64,000 nucleotides of DNA from CABYIR01 sp038103905 (GTDB lineage: Bacteria > Pseudomonadota > Alphaproteobacteria > Pelagibacterales > AG-422-B15): NCBI GenBank assembly GCA_038103905.1, contig JAYNZW010000008.1, forward strand, positions 9,529 to 73,528. Direction: 5' to 3'. Within the stretch, counting starts at the first letter, position 1; each line of letters opens with the position of its first letter. The translations under genes were made by a program, and so were the position numbers. The notes under the pieces are model-generated. The model had not been told where the DNA came from. It was given only the letters and a program-made list of their open reading frames with translations, and did no database searches. This document shows, piece after piece, positions 47,726 to 57,323 of the stretch.

Positions 47726-48310
47726 TTACCATTTTATAGCATCTTCTAATCTGTCGTCACCCCAAAAAATTTCACCATTTACAATGAAGCTGGGTGATCC
47801 AAATATTCCAAGCTCTCTTGCCTTATCAGTTTGAGTATTATAACGCTGAATAATAGTTTCAGTATTTGATTTTTCAATAAGGTCATTTACATCAATGCCC
47901 ATATCTTTTGAAACTTTATTGAGGCATTCTTCAGATCCAGCTTCAATTCCACTTTCAAACCAGTATTTATACGTTAACTTAACATATTCTTCACACCAAC
48001 CTTCTTCTATACCATATACTGCGATTTGATTTGCTAGGTCGAAATTTTTAAGAGGATACGGGGCTGGTATTTTTGGATTTAGATTATAATTTTTAGCCCG
48101 TCTTTCAATATCTCTCCACATATAATCTGATTTAACTTTTTTTTCAGGAGGAGTGAATGGGATATTATTCATTTCCATCATTAGTTTTCGAACACTAAAA
48201 GGACTCCAATTAAATGAAACTTGATGTTCCTTTTCAATTTCTGATAACCTAGACACAGAAAGATAAGTATAGGTGCTACCTATTGAGAACCAAAAATCAA
48301 GGACCTTCAT
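47726..48310 (-). CDS. 2-hydroxychromene-2-carboxylate isomerase-like DsbA-family protein
   Basis: A 194-residue thioredoxin-fold protein with helical insertion, of the HCCA isomerase/GST-kappa group. It starts VLDFWFSIGSTYTYLS, with the Ser that replaces the DsbA CxxC cysteine, and ends with the cis-Pro loop LGIFGSPSFIVNGEIFWGDDRL. Characterised members isomerise aromatic ring-cleavage products with glutathione, but many act on unknown substrates. It is upstream of and probably co-transcribed with the acyl-CoA dehydrogenase (1-base gap). Confidence 0.85.
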   Translation of the reverse strand: MKVLDFWFSIGSTYTYLSVSRLSEIEKEHQVSFNWSPFSVRKLMMEMNNIPFTPPEKKVKSDYMWRDIERRAKNYNLNPKIPAPYPLKNFDLANQIAVYGIEEGWCEEYVKLTYKYWFESGIEAGSEECLNKVSKDMGIDVNDLIEKSNTETIIQRYNTQTDKARELGIFGSPSFIVNGEIFWGDDRLEDAIKW

Positions 48311-48342
48311 GCGTTAGAATTCAAAATTGAATAAGTGCATAT

Positions 48343-49752
48343 TTATACACTAAAGTAATTTTTGAATTCCACGGGATGAGGCGAGTGTTCTAGATCATAT
48401 ACTTCCTGCATTTTAAGATCTATGTACCCATCAATTTGATCATCAGTGAAAACTCCACCTTCGGTTAGAAAAGCTCTATCCTGATCAACGGATTCTAGCG
48501 CCTCTCTTAAAGATCCACAGACAGTTGGAAGTGCAGCAACTTCACTATCAGATAACTCATATAGATCTTGGTCGCTTGCATCACCTGGGTGTATTTTATT
48601 TTTTATTCCATCCATTCCCGCCATAAGCATTGCAGCAAAAGCTAAATATGGATTTGCAGTGGGATCAGGAAATCTTACCTCAACTCTTTTTCCTTTTGGG
48701 CTATCAGAAACTGGTATTCTGCATGAAGCAGATCTATTTCTTGCGGAATAAACAAGTATGACTGGAGCTTCAAATCCTGGAATTAATCTTTTGTAACTAT
48801 TTGTACTTGGGTTAGTAAAGGCATTTAATGCTTTGCCATGTTTTATGATGCCACCAATATAATGAAGCGCAGTTTCAGAGAGGCCAGCATACTCATTACC
48901 TGAAAACAGAGGTTTGCCATCTTTCCAGATTGATTGATGAGTGTGCATGCCAGACCCATTATCACCTTTTACTGGTTTAGGCATGAATGTAGCTGTTTTA
49001 CCAAATGAATTTGCTACCATGTGAACTCCATATTTATACAATTGAATTCCATCGCCTTGTTTTAACAGAGTATCAAACAATAAACCTAGCTCATGTTGAC
49101 TTGGTGCGACTTCGTGGTGATGCTTTTCCATTTTTAAACCTAAGTTTTTTAATTCTTCAAGAAACTCAGTTCGGATATCTTGAGCGCTATCAACTGGTGG
49201 AACAGGGAAATAACCACCTTTAATTCCAGGTCTATGGCCAAGATTGCCACTTTCATAATTTTTAGCACTGTTATAAGGTCCTTCAATACTATCAATTTCA
49301 AAGCTAGACTTGTTCATCTCAACTTGAAACTTTACATCATCAAACACAAAGAATTCAGCTTCGGGGCCAATATAGACTGTATCACCAATACCACTTGCTT
49401 TAACATATTCTTCTGCTTTTTTAGCAGTTCCACGAGGGTCTCTTTCATAGGGCTCTTTTGTTACAGCGTCTAAAATATCACAAAATATCATCATTGTGGG
49501 TTGGGCAGTAAATGGGTCCATAACCGTAGTTGAAAGATCAGGTTTTAATACCATGTCAGACTCATTTATAGCTTTCCAGCCTGCAATAGATGACCCATCA
49601 AAGAATACGCCATCATTTAATAGATCCTCATCAACAACAGTGCCATCCATTGTTAAATGTTGCCATTTACCTTTAACGTCAGTAAATCTTAGATCTAAAT
49701 ATTTAGCTCCAGAATCTCTGAAAGCTTTTAATGCTTCACTTGCAGTAGTCAT
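48343..49752 (-). CDS. glnA: Glutamine synthetase type I
   Basis: A 469-residue dodecameric-type GSI making glutamine from glutamate, ammonium and ATP. Visible are YIGPEAEFFVFDDV (metal ligands), KPVKGDNGSGMHTHQSIW (about residue 258), and NRSASCRIP. The adenylylation-site Tyr is retained in QDLYELSDSE near residue 400, so control by a GlnE-type enzyme remains possible. It is the last gene of an apparent glnB-GSII-glnA operon, with an AGGGGAGA ribosome site just before the ATG. Confidence 0.96.
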   Translation of the reverse strand: MTTASEALKAFRDSGAKYLDLRFTDVKGKWQHLTMDGTVVDEDLLNDGVFFDGSSIAGWKAINESDMVLKPDLSTTVMDPFTAQPTMMIFCDILDAVTKEPYERDPRGTAKKAEEYVKASGIGDTVYIGPEAEFFVFDDVKFQVEMNKSSFEIDSIEGPYNSAKNYESGNLGHRPGIKGGYFPVPPVDSAQDIRTEFLEELKNLGLKMEKHHHEVAPSQHELGLLFDTLLKQGDGIQLYKYGVHMVANSFGKTATFMPKPVKGDNGSGMHTHQSIWKDGKPLFSGNEYAGLSETALHYIGGIIKHGKALNAFTNPSTNSYKRLIPGFEAPVILVYSARNRSASCRIPVSDSPKGKRVEVRFPDPTANPYLAFAAMLMAGMDGIKNKIHPGDASDQDLYELSDSEVAALPTVCGSLREALESVDQDRAFLTEGGVFTDDQIDGYIDLKMQEVYDLEHSPHPVEFKNYFSV

Positions 49753-49792
49753 TTTGTCTCCCCTAAAAACGTTAATAAAGTAATGTTATAGC

Positions 49793-50764
49793 TTACTTTG
49801 TCAAAGTTCCAACAATATGTGAAAGTATTTTATATGGATCAGCATTAGAAGCAGGTCTTCTATCTTCAAGGTATCCATTCCAATTATTTTCAACTGTATA
49901 GACTGGAATTCTTATACTGGCACCTCTATCACTAACTCCGTATGAGAATTTATCAATACTCTGAGTTTCATGAAGACCAGTAAGTCTCATATCATTATCA
50001 GATCCATAAGAAGATATTCCTTCTTCATGAGCCTTTCCTAATTTTTCACACATTGATGAAAATAACTCTTCAGAACCTTTAGATCTCATTTCTTCATTTG
50101 AGAAATTGGTATGCATGCCTGAACCATTCCAGTCACCAGTTTTAGGTTTTGGGTGAATATTTAAACCTACACCATATTTTTCAGCGGTTTTAAACAAAAG
50201 ATATCTGCTGACCCAGAGATCATCTGCAGCCTTGATACCTTTTCCAAAACACTGATACTCCCATTGACCAAGAGCAACTTCAGCATTAGTTCCAGTTAGA
50301 GTGATACCAACATCCAGACAGGCTTTTAAATGAGCATCTGATATTTCACGTCCAATAACATTACCTGCGCCAACTCCACAGTAATACTCACCTTGTTCCC
50401 TTGGGGTTCCAGCTTCCCAACCAAGAGGCTCACCATCATTAGGGTTTGTAAAGAAGAATTCTTGCTCAAAACCAAACCACCATTCATCAGTCACAACTTC
50501 AGCGGCAGCAGCTCTAAAATTTGATGGGTGAGTAGTATGATCTGCTGACTGAACCTGAGTCATAACTAAATCGTGCCCATTAGGATTGGAGTAAGTCTGA
50601 ACCGGTAAAAGAAGACAATCAGAACTTCCACCATCAGCCTGTTGAGTAGATGAACCGTCAAATGACCAATCAGGTGCCGATGATTGATCTGTTGCTTTTA
50701 CTTTACTTCTCATGAAAGGCTCAGGCTGGTAGCCGTCAAGCCAAATATATTCGAATGTATTCAT
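49793..50764 (-). CDS. glnII: Glutamine synthetase type II (eukaryote-like, GSII)
   Basis: A 323-residue GSII. The order of motifs differs from GSI: FEYIWLDGYQPEP at the start, DWSFDGSSTQQADGGSSDCLLLP (about residue 32), WWFGFEQEFFF (about 95), GDWNGSGMHTNFS (about 212) and YGVSDRGASIRIP (about 277). Such enzymes are known from rhizobia and other bacteria, where they are usually induced under nitrogen limitation and are not adenylylated. Sitting between glnB (24-base gap) and glnA (40-base gap) it gives this organism two glutamine synthetases in one operon. Confidence 0.95.
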   Translation of the reverse strand: MNTFEYIWLDGYQPEPFMRSKVKATDQSSAPDWSFDGSSTQQADGGSSDCLLLPVQTYSNPNGHDLVMTQVQSADHTTHPSNFRAAAAEVVTDEWWFGFEQEFFFTNPNDGEPLGWEAGTPREQGEYYCGVGAGNVIGREISDAHLKACLDVGITLTGTNAEVALGQWEYQCFGKGIKAADDLWVSRYLLFKTAEKYGVGLNIHPKPKTGDWNGSGMHTNFSNEEMRSKGSEELFSSMCEKLGKAHEEGISSYGSDNDMRLTGLHETQSIDKFSYGVSDRGASIRIPVYTVENNWNGYLEDRRPASNADPYKILSHIVGTLTK

Positions 50765-50788
50765 TTTTTTGTCTTCTTTCTTAATAAA

Positions 50789-51350
<562 letters not shown>

Positions 51351-52196
51351 ATGATTTTAAAAAATTCTCCTGATCTTTGGATTGACCAATTTCCTTTCCC
51401 TGGAGATTCAGACCATAAGTATTCTAGGGGTTTAGTTCTAATTAATTCTGGCCCTGTTTTTAAAACAGGAGCAGCAAGACTCGCTGGAAGAGCTGCTATG
51501 CGTGTTGGAGCAGGGGCTGTAAAATTGATATGTGATAAAGAAGCAGCGCAAGTGTTAGAGCCACAAATTTCAGTTGAATTAATATCTGTTATTGAAAATA
51601 AACACGATTTTCAATCTATACTAAAAGATAGAAAGGCTTCGTCAGTTCTTATTGGGCCCGGTAACACAATTTCTGATGAAACAAAAGCAAGAACACTTTT
51701 AGCTCTCGCATTTATTGATCATGTAATTATCGATGCTGATGCCATTACAAGTTTCGAAAACTCTCCAGAGGAATTATTCATTGACACATATGAACATACA
51801 ATTTTAACGCCTCACGAAGGTGAATTTAGAAGACTATTCGGCGATAAAATTAATAATATTGATGACAAGGTAGTTAGGACTCTAGAGGGAGCAAAAAAAG
51901 CTGGAAGCATTGTTTTGTTAAAAGGATCTGATACAGTCATTGCTCATCCTTCGGGAAGAGTGGTAATTAATTCTTCCAAGGCACCTTATCTTGCAACCGC
52001 AGGATCAGGCGATGTATTAGCTGGAATAATATCATCATTAGTTGGACATAATAAAATGGAAGCATTTGAAGCTGCCTGTGCTGGGTCATGGATACATTCT
52101 CAGTTAGGCGAATTATTAGGTCCAGGATTAATAGCTGATGATCTAGTTGACAATATTCCACTCATAGTTAAAAACCTTGCTAAAATTAAAACCTAA
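51351..52196 (+). CDS. nnrD: ADP-dependent (S)-NAD(P)H-hydrate dehydratase, stand-alone domain
   Basis: A 281-residue ribokinase-fold enzyme that repairs hydrated NAD(P)H. Conserved stretches are GPVFKTGAARLAGRAAMRVGAG (a glycine-rich loop), LTPHEGEFRRLFG and ATAGSGDVLAGIISSL with the catalytic Asp. In many bacteria this domain is fused behind an NnrE epimerase domain; here the protein begins shortly before the dehydratase domain, so only that half is present. The position next to glnB-glnA is conserved in alphaproteobacteria. Its stop overlaps the start of the downstream esterase remnant by 1 base. Confidence 0.9.
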   Translation: MILKNSPDLWIDQFPFPGDSDHKYSRGLVLINSGPVFKTGAARLAGRAAMRVGAGAVKLICDKEAAQVLEPQISVELISVIENKHDFQSILKDRKASSVLIGPGNTISDETKARTLLALAFIDHVIIDADAITSFENSPEELFIDTYEHTILTPHEGEFRRLFGDKINNIDDKVVRTLEGAKKAGSIVLLKGSDTVIAHPSGRVVINSSKAPYLATAGSGDVLAGIISSLVGHNKMEAFEAACAGSWIHSQLGELLGPGLIADDLVDNIPLIVKNLAKIKT

Positions 52197-53972
52197 TGAA
52201 AAAGACTCTTATAATAATTCTATCGTTAATTACTTTTGTAAATCATTATTCTTTTGCAAATGAGCCAGCTGAAAAAACAAAGATATTTTTAGACGATGTC
52301 AAAATATATGGAACAAAGATCAATAAGGATGATGATAAAGAGATATTTGCTTGGTATGGAATTCCTTACGCTCAACCTCCTGTAGGCAATTTGAGGTGGA
52401 AAGCTCCTCGAGATTTTAATTTTGAATCAGCTAATTTTAATGCTACCGATTTCCCAGAAAGGTGTGTTCAAGTTTCGAATTTCTATGATGAATTAATAAC
52501 TGGTCAGAAAGAAGGATCAATCTTTGGTGAAGAAGACTGTTTGTATCTAAATGTTTTTGCTTCAGAAGAATTGTTGAAAAGTAATAAAAAGGCCCCTGTT
52601 ATGTTTTGGATTCACGGAGGAGGAAATACATGGGGATATTCAGCATCTCCTATGTACATACCCACTAATTTTCTAAAATTTCATGATGTAATTCTTGTAA
52701 CAGTTAATTATAGATTAGGTCCATTTGGCTGGTTTTCAGTTCCAGGATTAAATTCATCATCTGAGGAACCACTAGATCAATCGCCTAATTTTGGAACTCT
52801 TGATTTAATAAAAGCCCTTGAGTGGGTGAATGAAAACATCAGTTCTTTTGGAGGTGATCCAAATAATATTACTATTTTTGGTGAGTCTGCTGGGGCTCGA
52901 AATGTTTTGTCTTTATATGTTGCTGATCAAGCTAAAAATTTATTTCAAAGAGGGATTGTACAAAGTGGTTACTTAGTTTCAGATGATATTGAATATTCAA
53001 GGAACAATCCAAAGTCTGGTTCACTTACCTTTATTAAGTCTTCTATAAAAGAAAATGATCCAGCAATGAATCCAATGACATTAAAAGAAACACTAGAAGA
53101 TACAGAAATATTAGGTAAGTATTTAAGAGGCTTATCAAAGGAACAAATCATTAGTTTTTATAGAGTTAGAGAAGACGCGGGAGGGTTAATTGATATTCCA
53201 AATGTGATACCAGATGGCATAGTAATCCCTGAAGAAGGCATTTTTAAGTCTTACTTGAATGGAAAATTTCAAGATAAAAAAATCATTCTTGGAACTAATC
53301 GAGACGAAAATAAACTTTTCATTAATGGAGATCCAAGGTTTGTTAAAACAGTTTTGCCAAGCTTTATAGCAAATTTACATCCAACACTTGGACTATGGAC
53401 AAAACCTCGGGATGAAAAATTTTATGAGTCCTATTCAAGGTATCAAAGTGATGCGTGGAAATTAGATGCCGTTGATAATGCGTCAAGGTATATTTCAAAA
53501 GTAAATCAAAGTGATGTTTTTGCTTATAGATTTGACTGGGACAATGAACCTAAATTTCTTGGTATGGATTTTTCTAAATAATCAACAAAAAAGTGGTCTT
53601 TCAGATATTTTGTACGATCCAAACAATGCAGATTTTGACAGAGAATTATCTTTATCAATGAGTCAATATTGGGTCAATTTTGCATATGATGGAAATCCAA
53701 ACTCAAATCCATATGAGCTTGATATTAACTGGGATCCTTGGATAAATAATAATAATGAAAGATTTATTGTTTTTGATACAAGCAATGATCAAGGAATACG
53801 AATGAATAATGCAATTTTATCATCGGATTCAATACTGCAGAGTCTATCAAGTGAAAATTTATTAATTGAACAAAAATGTATGATATTTGACGATCTATTT
53901 GATCGTACAACTCTATCAAAAAATCAGGTAGCTATACTTTATAAAGGTTTTTTGAACGGAAAATGTATTTAA
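52196..53972 (+). pseudogene. Type B carboxylesterase, frameshifted and lacking the catalytic-His segment
   Basis: A signal peptide (MKKTLIIILSLITFVNHYSFA) leads into a type B carboxylesterase. The frame carries WIHGGGNTWGYS (oxyanion hole), IFGESAGARN (nucleophile Ser) and GTNRDENKLF (catalytic Glu), and stops at 53581 after FLGMDFSK. The rest of the family domain (SLSMSQYWVNFAYDGNPNSNP and the C-terminus) continues in the +1 frame to 53972. Between the two parts relatives have a stretch of about 15-20 residues with the catalytic His (GAxHGxEIPFVF); it is missing at the junction near 53575-53595. A deletion with frameshift explains this, and the product should be inactive. The rest of both frames is free of other stops, so decay is recent. 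A sequence error could explain the frameshift but not the missing His segment. Confidence 0.8.
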
Positions 53973-54190
53973 TTTTTCTTTAAGGTTACTTTGAAACCAT
54001 CAACATTGCTGATTTCTTGCACACCATCAATATGCATTTTGTATTTTTTAAATTCTTTTTTCTCTTTCACAGCTTTTCTCGCTGAAGATATATCTTTTGC
54101 GCAGACAAAAAAATTGGTGTGACCCTCATAAAACCCTTTTGATACATCATTTGGATCGTAAAAACCTGCATGTACTTGAAATAGTTTCAT
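53969..54190 (-). CDS. Small DUF1543-like protein
   Basis: A 73-residue protein starting MKLFQVHAGFYDP and continuing with EGHTNFFVCAKDISSARKAV, then HIDGVQEI and VDGFKVTL. The pattern of an N-terminal strand followed by Gly, a central Glu-x-His and a final VDGY/FxV matches DUF1543 proteins as I remember them. The function of that family is unknown. I prefer the ATG at 54190 over one at 54217, as the family begins at MKLF. Its 3' end overlaps the esterase remnant by 4 bases. The DUF2256 gene starts 15 bases away on the other strand. Confidence 0.65.
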   Translation of the reverse strand: MKLFQVHAGFYDPNDVSKGFYEGHTNFFVCAKDISSARKAVKEKKEFKKYKMHIDGVQEISNVDGFKVTLKKN

Positions 54191-54205
54191 GATAAGTTTA
54201 TTTTG

Positions 54206-54337
54206 ATGAAAAAACAAAATTTGCCAACAAAAATCTGTGTTACATGTAAAAAAAAATTCTCATGGAGGAAGAAATGGGAATTAAATTGGAATAATGTTAA
54301 GTATTGCTCAAAACGATGTTCACCAAGAAATAAATAA
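54206..54337 (+). CDS. Small DUF2256 protein with treble Cys pairs
   Basis: A 43-residue protein: after KKQNLPTKI come CVTC, KKKFSWRKKWELNW, NNVKYCSKRC and a short basic end. The two Cys-x2-Cys/Cys-x3-Cys pairs and the W-R-K-K-W motif match DUF2256, a family of tiny putative zinc-binding proteins of unknown function. It was recognised by direct translation because it is shorter than usual gene-calling limits. It is divergent from the DUF1543-like gene; their starts are 15 bases apart. Confidence 0.8.
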   Translation: MKKQNLPTKICVTCKKKFSWRKKWELNWNNVKYCSKRCSPRNK

Positions 54338-54383
54338 TTTATTATAGTTTGTTTAAAGTTTTTTAATTAATTAAATTTGATTG

Positions 54384-55253
54384 ATGCAATCAAAGCACCT
54401 TATTTTAGTTCTAGTTATAATGATATTGTACGGAAGTTCTTATCCAGTTGGAAAACTTGGTATTGATACAATTCCTCCTTTGTTATTTACAGCGCTTAGA
54501 CTGGGATTGATTTTTTTAGCTTTTTTGCCTTTTTTTAGATTAAAATTGCCAGACAAAAAACTATTTAAACCATTAGTTGGTTTTTCTCTAGCGATGGGTA
54601 TTGGGACTTACGCAACAATGTATTATGCGCTAGAGCAATTATCAATTGTTGCGCCAATTATTATTGGAGCTCAACTATCAATACCATTCGGATTAATGCT
54701 TAGTTTATTTTTTTTAGGAGAAGATATTTCTTTAAAACGCTGGATACTAATTTTTTTATCTTTTATTGGAATTATTATTATCGCTTATGACCCAAGAATT
54801 ATTGATGACAAGTTTGGATTACTTTTAGTAATTGTTATGGCTTTTTTCTATGCTCTATCAAACTTAATGGCCCGTGTATTAAAAGAAGTTGATACAGCAA
54901 CTCTTAATGGTTGGCATGGCTTGATTGCATTCATTCCTGTAGCAGTGTTGACACTTATTATTGAAGGAAATCCACTAAATTATTTATTACCTATCAATGG
55001 GATAGCTATTTTCACAATTCTTCATACTGCATTGATTGTCTCGGCGATCGGGCATGCAGGGATGTTTTACTTGTATAAGTTTTATCCTATTTCAAATGTA
55101 CTTCCATTTTACTCATTATTTCCAATATTTGGTTTGATACTTGCTTTCATTATGTTTGCTGAAACACTAAGTGTTCAAGAAGTTGTTGGAGGAATACTCA
55201 TTCTTGGATCAGTTTTTTTACTGCACCAAGAAAATAAAAAAAATAACTCTTAA
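54384..55253 (+). CDS. DMT-superfamily (EamA) permease
   Basis: A 289-residue membrane protein with about ten hydrophobic segments forming two EamA repeats; the first begins ILYGSSYPVGKLGID and the second around residue 150 (AFFYALSNLMARVLKEV). Members export amino acids, nucleotides or other small metabolites, or are of unknown substrate. No hint of substrate from the neighbours. The ATG at 54384 is preferred to the preceding TTG. Its end overlaps the convergent dehydrogenase gene by 4 bases. Confidence 0.88.
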   Translation: MQSKHLILVLVIMILYGSSYPVGKLGIDTIPPLLFTALRLGLIFLAFLPFFRLKLPDKKLFKPLVGFSLAMGIGTYATMYYALEQLSIVAPIIIGAQLSIPFGLMLSLFFLGEDISLKRWILIFLSFIGIIIIAYDPRIIDDKFGLLLVIVMAFFYALSNLMARVLKEVDTATLNGWHGLIAFIPVAVLTLIIEGNPLNYLLPINGIAIFTILHTALIVSAIGHAGMFYLYKFYPISNVLPFYSLFPIFGLILAFIMFAETLSVQEVVGGILILGSVFLLHQENKKNNS

Positions 55254-56188
55254 ATTAAATTTTTAGGCCTGTTTAAATAAAAGGAGTTTATATTATCTAT
55301 TAGTTGTTTAACTGCTCTATTTAAAGTTTCATCTGATGCCCATGCTGTATGGGGTGTCCAAATAAAGTTAGCTTTATTGTTAATGCTGTAATAAGGATGA
55401 TTTTTCTTAGGAGGTTCAGTAGTTGCTACATCGATACCAGCTCCAGCAATCATTTTTTTACTTATCGCAGCAACTAAATCTTTTTCATTAATAATGCCAC
55501 CCCTTGCAGTATTAATTATGATTGAGCTTTTTTTCATAAGCTTTAATTCTTTGATTGTGATTAAGTTTAATGTGTTTTTTTCAAGTGGACAGTGAATTGA
55601 AATAATATCATTTTTTATCAAAAATTTTTTAAACTTAGTATGGTTTATATTTCTTGCAGAAAAAAAAATTACATTCATATTAAATGCTTTTGCTATTTTA
55701 CTTACTTGTTTACCTATAGAGCCTTTTCCAATAATGCCGATATTCTTTCCCTGTAGGTCATTTATTTTTCTATGCAGTAATGCAAAGACTCTTTTTTTTT
55801 GCCAAATATTTTCTTGGATATCTTTTTCAAGACCTTTTATTTGTTTATATAATATTAAAATGAGTGTAAACACATGCTCCGCTACAGATACAGACGCGTA
55901 ATCTTTGAGGTTACAAACTTTAATCATATTTTCTTTACAGTAATTTAAATCAATAATGTTTGTTCCTGTTGCTGTTATTGCTATTAGTTCTAAATTTTTT
56001 GCATGCTTAAGTGTCAATTTGTCTAATTTAGTTTTGTTTGTAACGATAATGTGAGCATGTTTAATTCGTTGAATGATTTTTGCATTTTCTGTAAATGAAT
56101 AATTTCTCCAATTATTCTTGAATTTAGGCTTTGGAATATTTATTCGTTTAGGAAAAGTATCTCGATCTAAAAAAACAATATTTTTCAT
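55250..56188 (-). CDS. D-isomer-specific 2-hydroxyacid dehydrogenase, hydroxypyruvate reductase-like
   Basis: A 312-residue NAD(P)-dependent dehydrogenase. The nucleotide-binding GKGSIGKQV is near residue 152; the catalytic Arg is in NTARGGIINEKDL (about 229), Glu in DVATTEPP (about 256) and His in TPHTAW (about 278). The length and motifs suit glycerate dehydrogenase/hydroxypyruvate reductase, but phosphoglycerate- or other hydroxyacid dehydrogenases cannot be excluded. The gene is unusually rich in Lys, Asn and Ile compared with the core genes around it. Confidence 0.85.
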   Translation of the reverse strand: MKNIVFLDRDTFPKRINIPKPKFKNNWRNYSFTENAKIIQRIKHAHIIVTNKTKLDKLTLKHAKNLELIAITATGTNIIDLNYCKENMIKVCNLKDYASVSVAEHVFTLILILYKQIKGLEKDIQENIWQKKRVFALLHRKINDLQGKNIGIIGKGSIGKQVSKIAKAFNMNVIFFSARNINHTKFKKFLIKNDIISIHCPLEKNTLNLITIKELKLMKKSSIIINTARGGIINEKDLVAAISKKMIAGAGIDVATTEPPKKNHPYYSINNKANFIWTPHTAWASDETLNRAVKQLIDNINSFYLNRPKNLI

Positions 56189-56306
56189 TTCTTTCGATAT
56201 TTCATTATTAATTAAATAAATTCATAATGGTATAATTGTTAAAAATTTACCATATGATTTCTTATAATTAAGCTACAACAATTTCTAGATATTTCATGAT
56301 AATAAA

Positions 56307-57104
56307 TTAATTATCATGTATAAAAATGAAGTTTTGAATATAATTGTAATTTTTATTCTGTGGATCAATTTGATTTTTCTTGAAATCAAAGCTTTCTTCT
56401 TTTTCAACTAACTGCAATTTATTATTTACATAAAAAATTTTATATCCAATATCGCTCATAAATCGAAATATTTCATCAGGATTTTGATTATGAACAATTT
56501 CATTTTCAATGATTAGATTAGGTTTTTGATTTTTAATTGTATTTATTGCCCCTTTTAAAACATCCAATTCAAATCCTTCGACATCTATTTTTATTAAACC
56601 AATGTTCTGAATATTTAGAGTATCTATTTTCCTTATTTCTACGGAGTATTCAATTCCTTCACGTATATCTATCTTTGCAATTGAGGCGCCATTAGAAGTC
56701 CATCCTTTTCTAGTTTTTGGAATTCTTAACTTTTCTGTGCCATCTTTATTTCCAATTGCTATTGGAACAATTTCAACATTTCTATCAACGACATACTTAA
56801 GATGTTTTAAGGGGTAAGGGTTTGGCTCAAAAGCGTACACTTTTTTAGATGATCGAGACATAAAATAGGTAAAAAGTCCTAAATTCGCACCTATGTCTAA
56901 ACTCACTTTATTCTTATCAGATATATTCTTGATTATATTTAATTCGGGGGTAATTTTTTTCGCATACTTATAAGCTCTGTATTTATAGTAAGCTCTAAAC
57001 GGAAGATATCTAAACTTAATATCTTGTTCCACTATATTCGTAAAATCTCTCAAATTTTGAATTGAAAGTTTTTCTACTGGATAATTAAAATTAAAATCAT
57101 TCAT
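56307..57104 (-). CDS. FkbM-family methyltransferase
   Basis: A 265-residue SAM-dependent methyltransferase with the FkbM pattern: VSLDIGANLGLFTYFMSR (about residue 68), VYAFEPNPYPLKHL, and IGLIKIDVEGFELDVLKG (about 172). Members O-methylate sugars of surface polysaccharides or natural products. No glycosyltransferases or polysaccharide genes flank it, so it stands alone next to a tRNA-Leu gene. The composition is very AT-rich with many Lys, Asn and Ile codons. Substrate unknown. Confidence 0.85.
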   Translation of the reverse strand: MNDFNFNYPVEKLSIQNLRDFTNIVEQDIKFRYLPFRAYYKYRAYKYAKKITPELNIIKNISDKNKVSLDIGANLGLFTYFMSRSSKKVYAFEPNPYPLKHLKYVVDRNVEIVPIAIGNKDGTEKLRIPKTRKGWTSNGASIAKIDIREGIEYSVEIRKIDTLNIQNIGLIKIDVEGFELDVLKGAINTIKNQKPNLIIENEIVHNQNPDEIFRFMSDIGYKIFYVNNKLQLVEKEESFDFKKNQIDPQNKNYNYIQNFIFIHDN

Positions 57105-57228
57105 CTATTTGAAATTATCATAGAATGCATATTAGTTGTACTATTTGTGTAATTTGTATCATTAAATTCACAAAAAATAATAGATGTAAACATCTGTAAA
57201 ATAGTCTATTTTGCATTTTCTATTAATC

Positions 57229-57313
57229 GCGGCTATGGTGGAATTGGTAGACACGCTGGTTTTAGGTACCAGTGAGGCAACTCATGGGGGTTCGAGTCCC
57301 TCTAGCCGCACCA
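57229..57313 (+). tRNA. tRNA-Leu (anticodon UAG)
   Basis: Acceptor stem GCGGCTA pairs with TAGCCGC; the anticodon stem CTGGT/ACCAG encloses the loop TTTAGGT with anticodon TAG. The T-arm GGGGGTTCGAGTCCCTC is canonical, a class II variable arm is present, and CCA is encoded at 57311-57313. The ribosome site of tig begins immediately after the CCA, so the tRNA is probably processed from the tig transcript. Confidence 0.96.
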
Positions 57314-57323
57314 AAGAGTTTAT

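Noticed and set aside
53511..53972. Independent 153-residue gene at the end of the esterase
   Set aside because: Its sequence from about residue 30 on is the C-terminal part of the carboxylesterase family; it is the second half of the broken gene.
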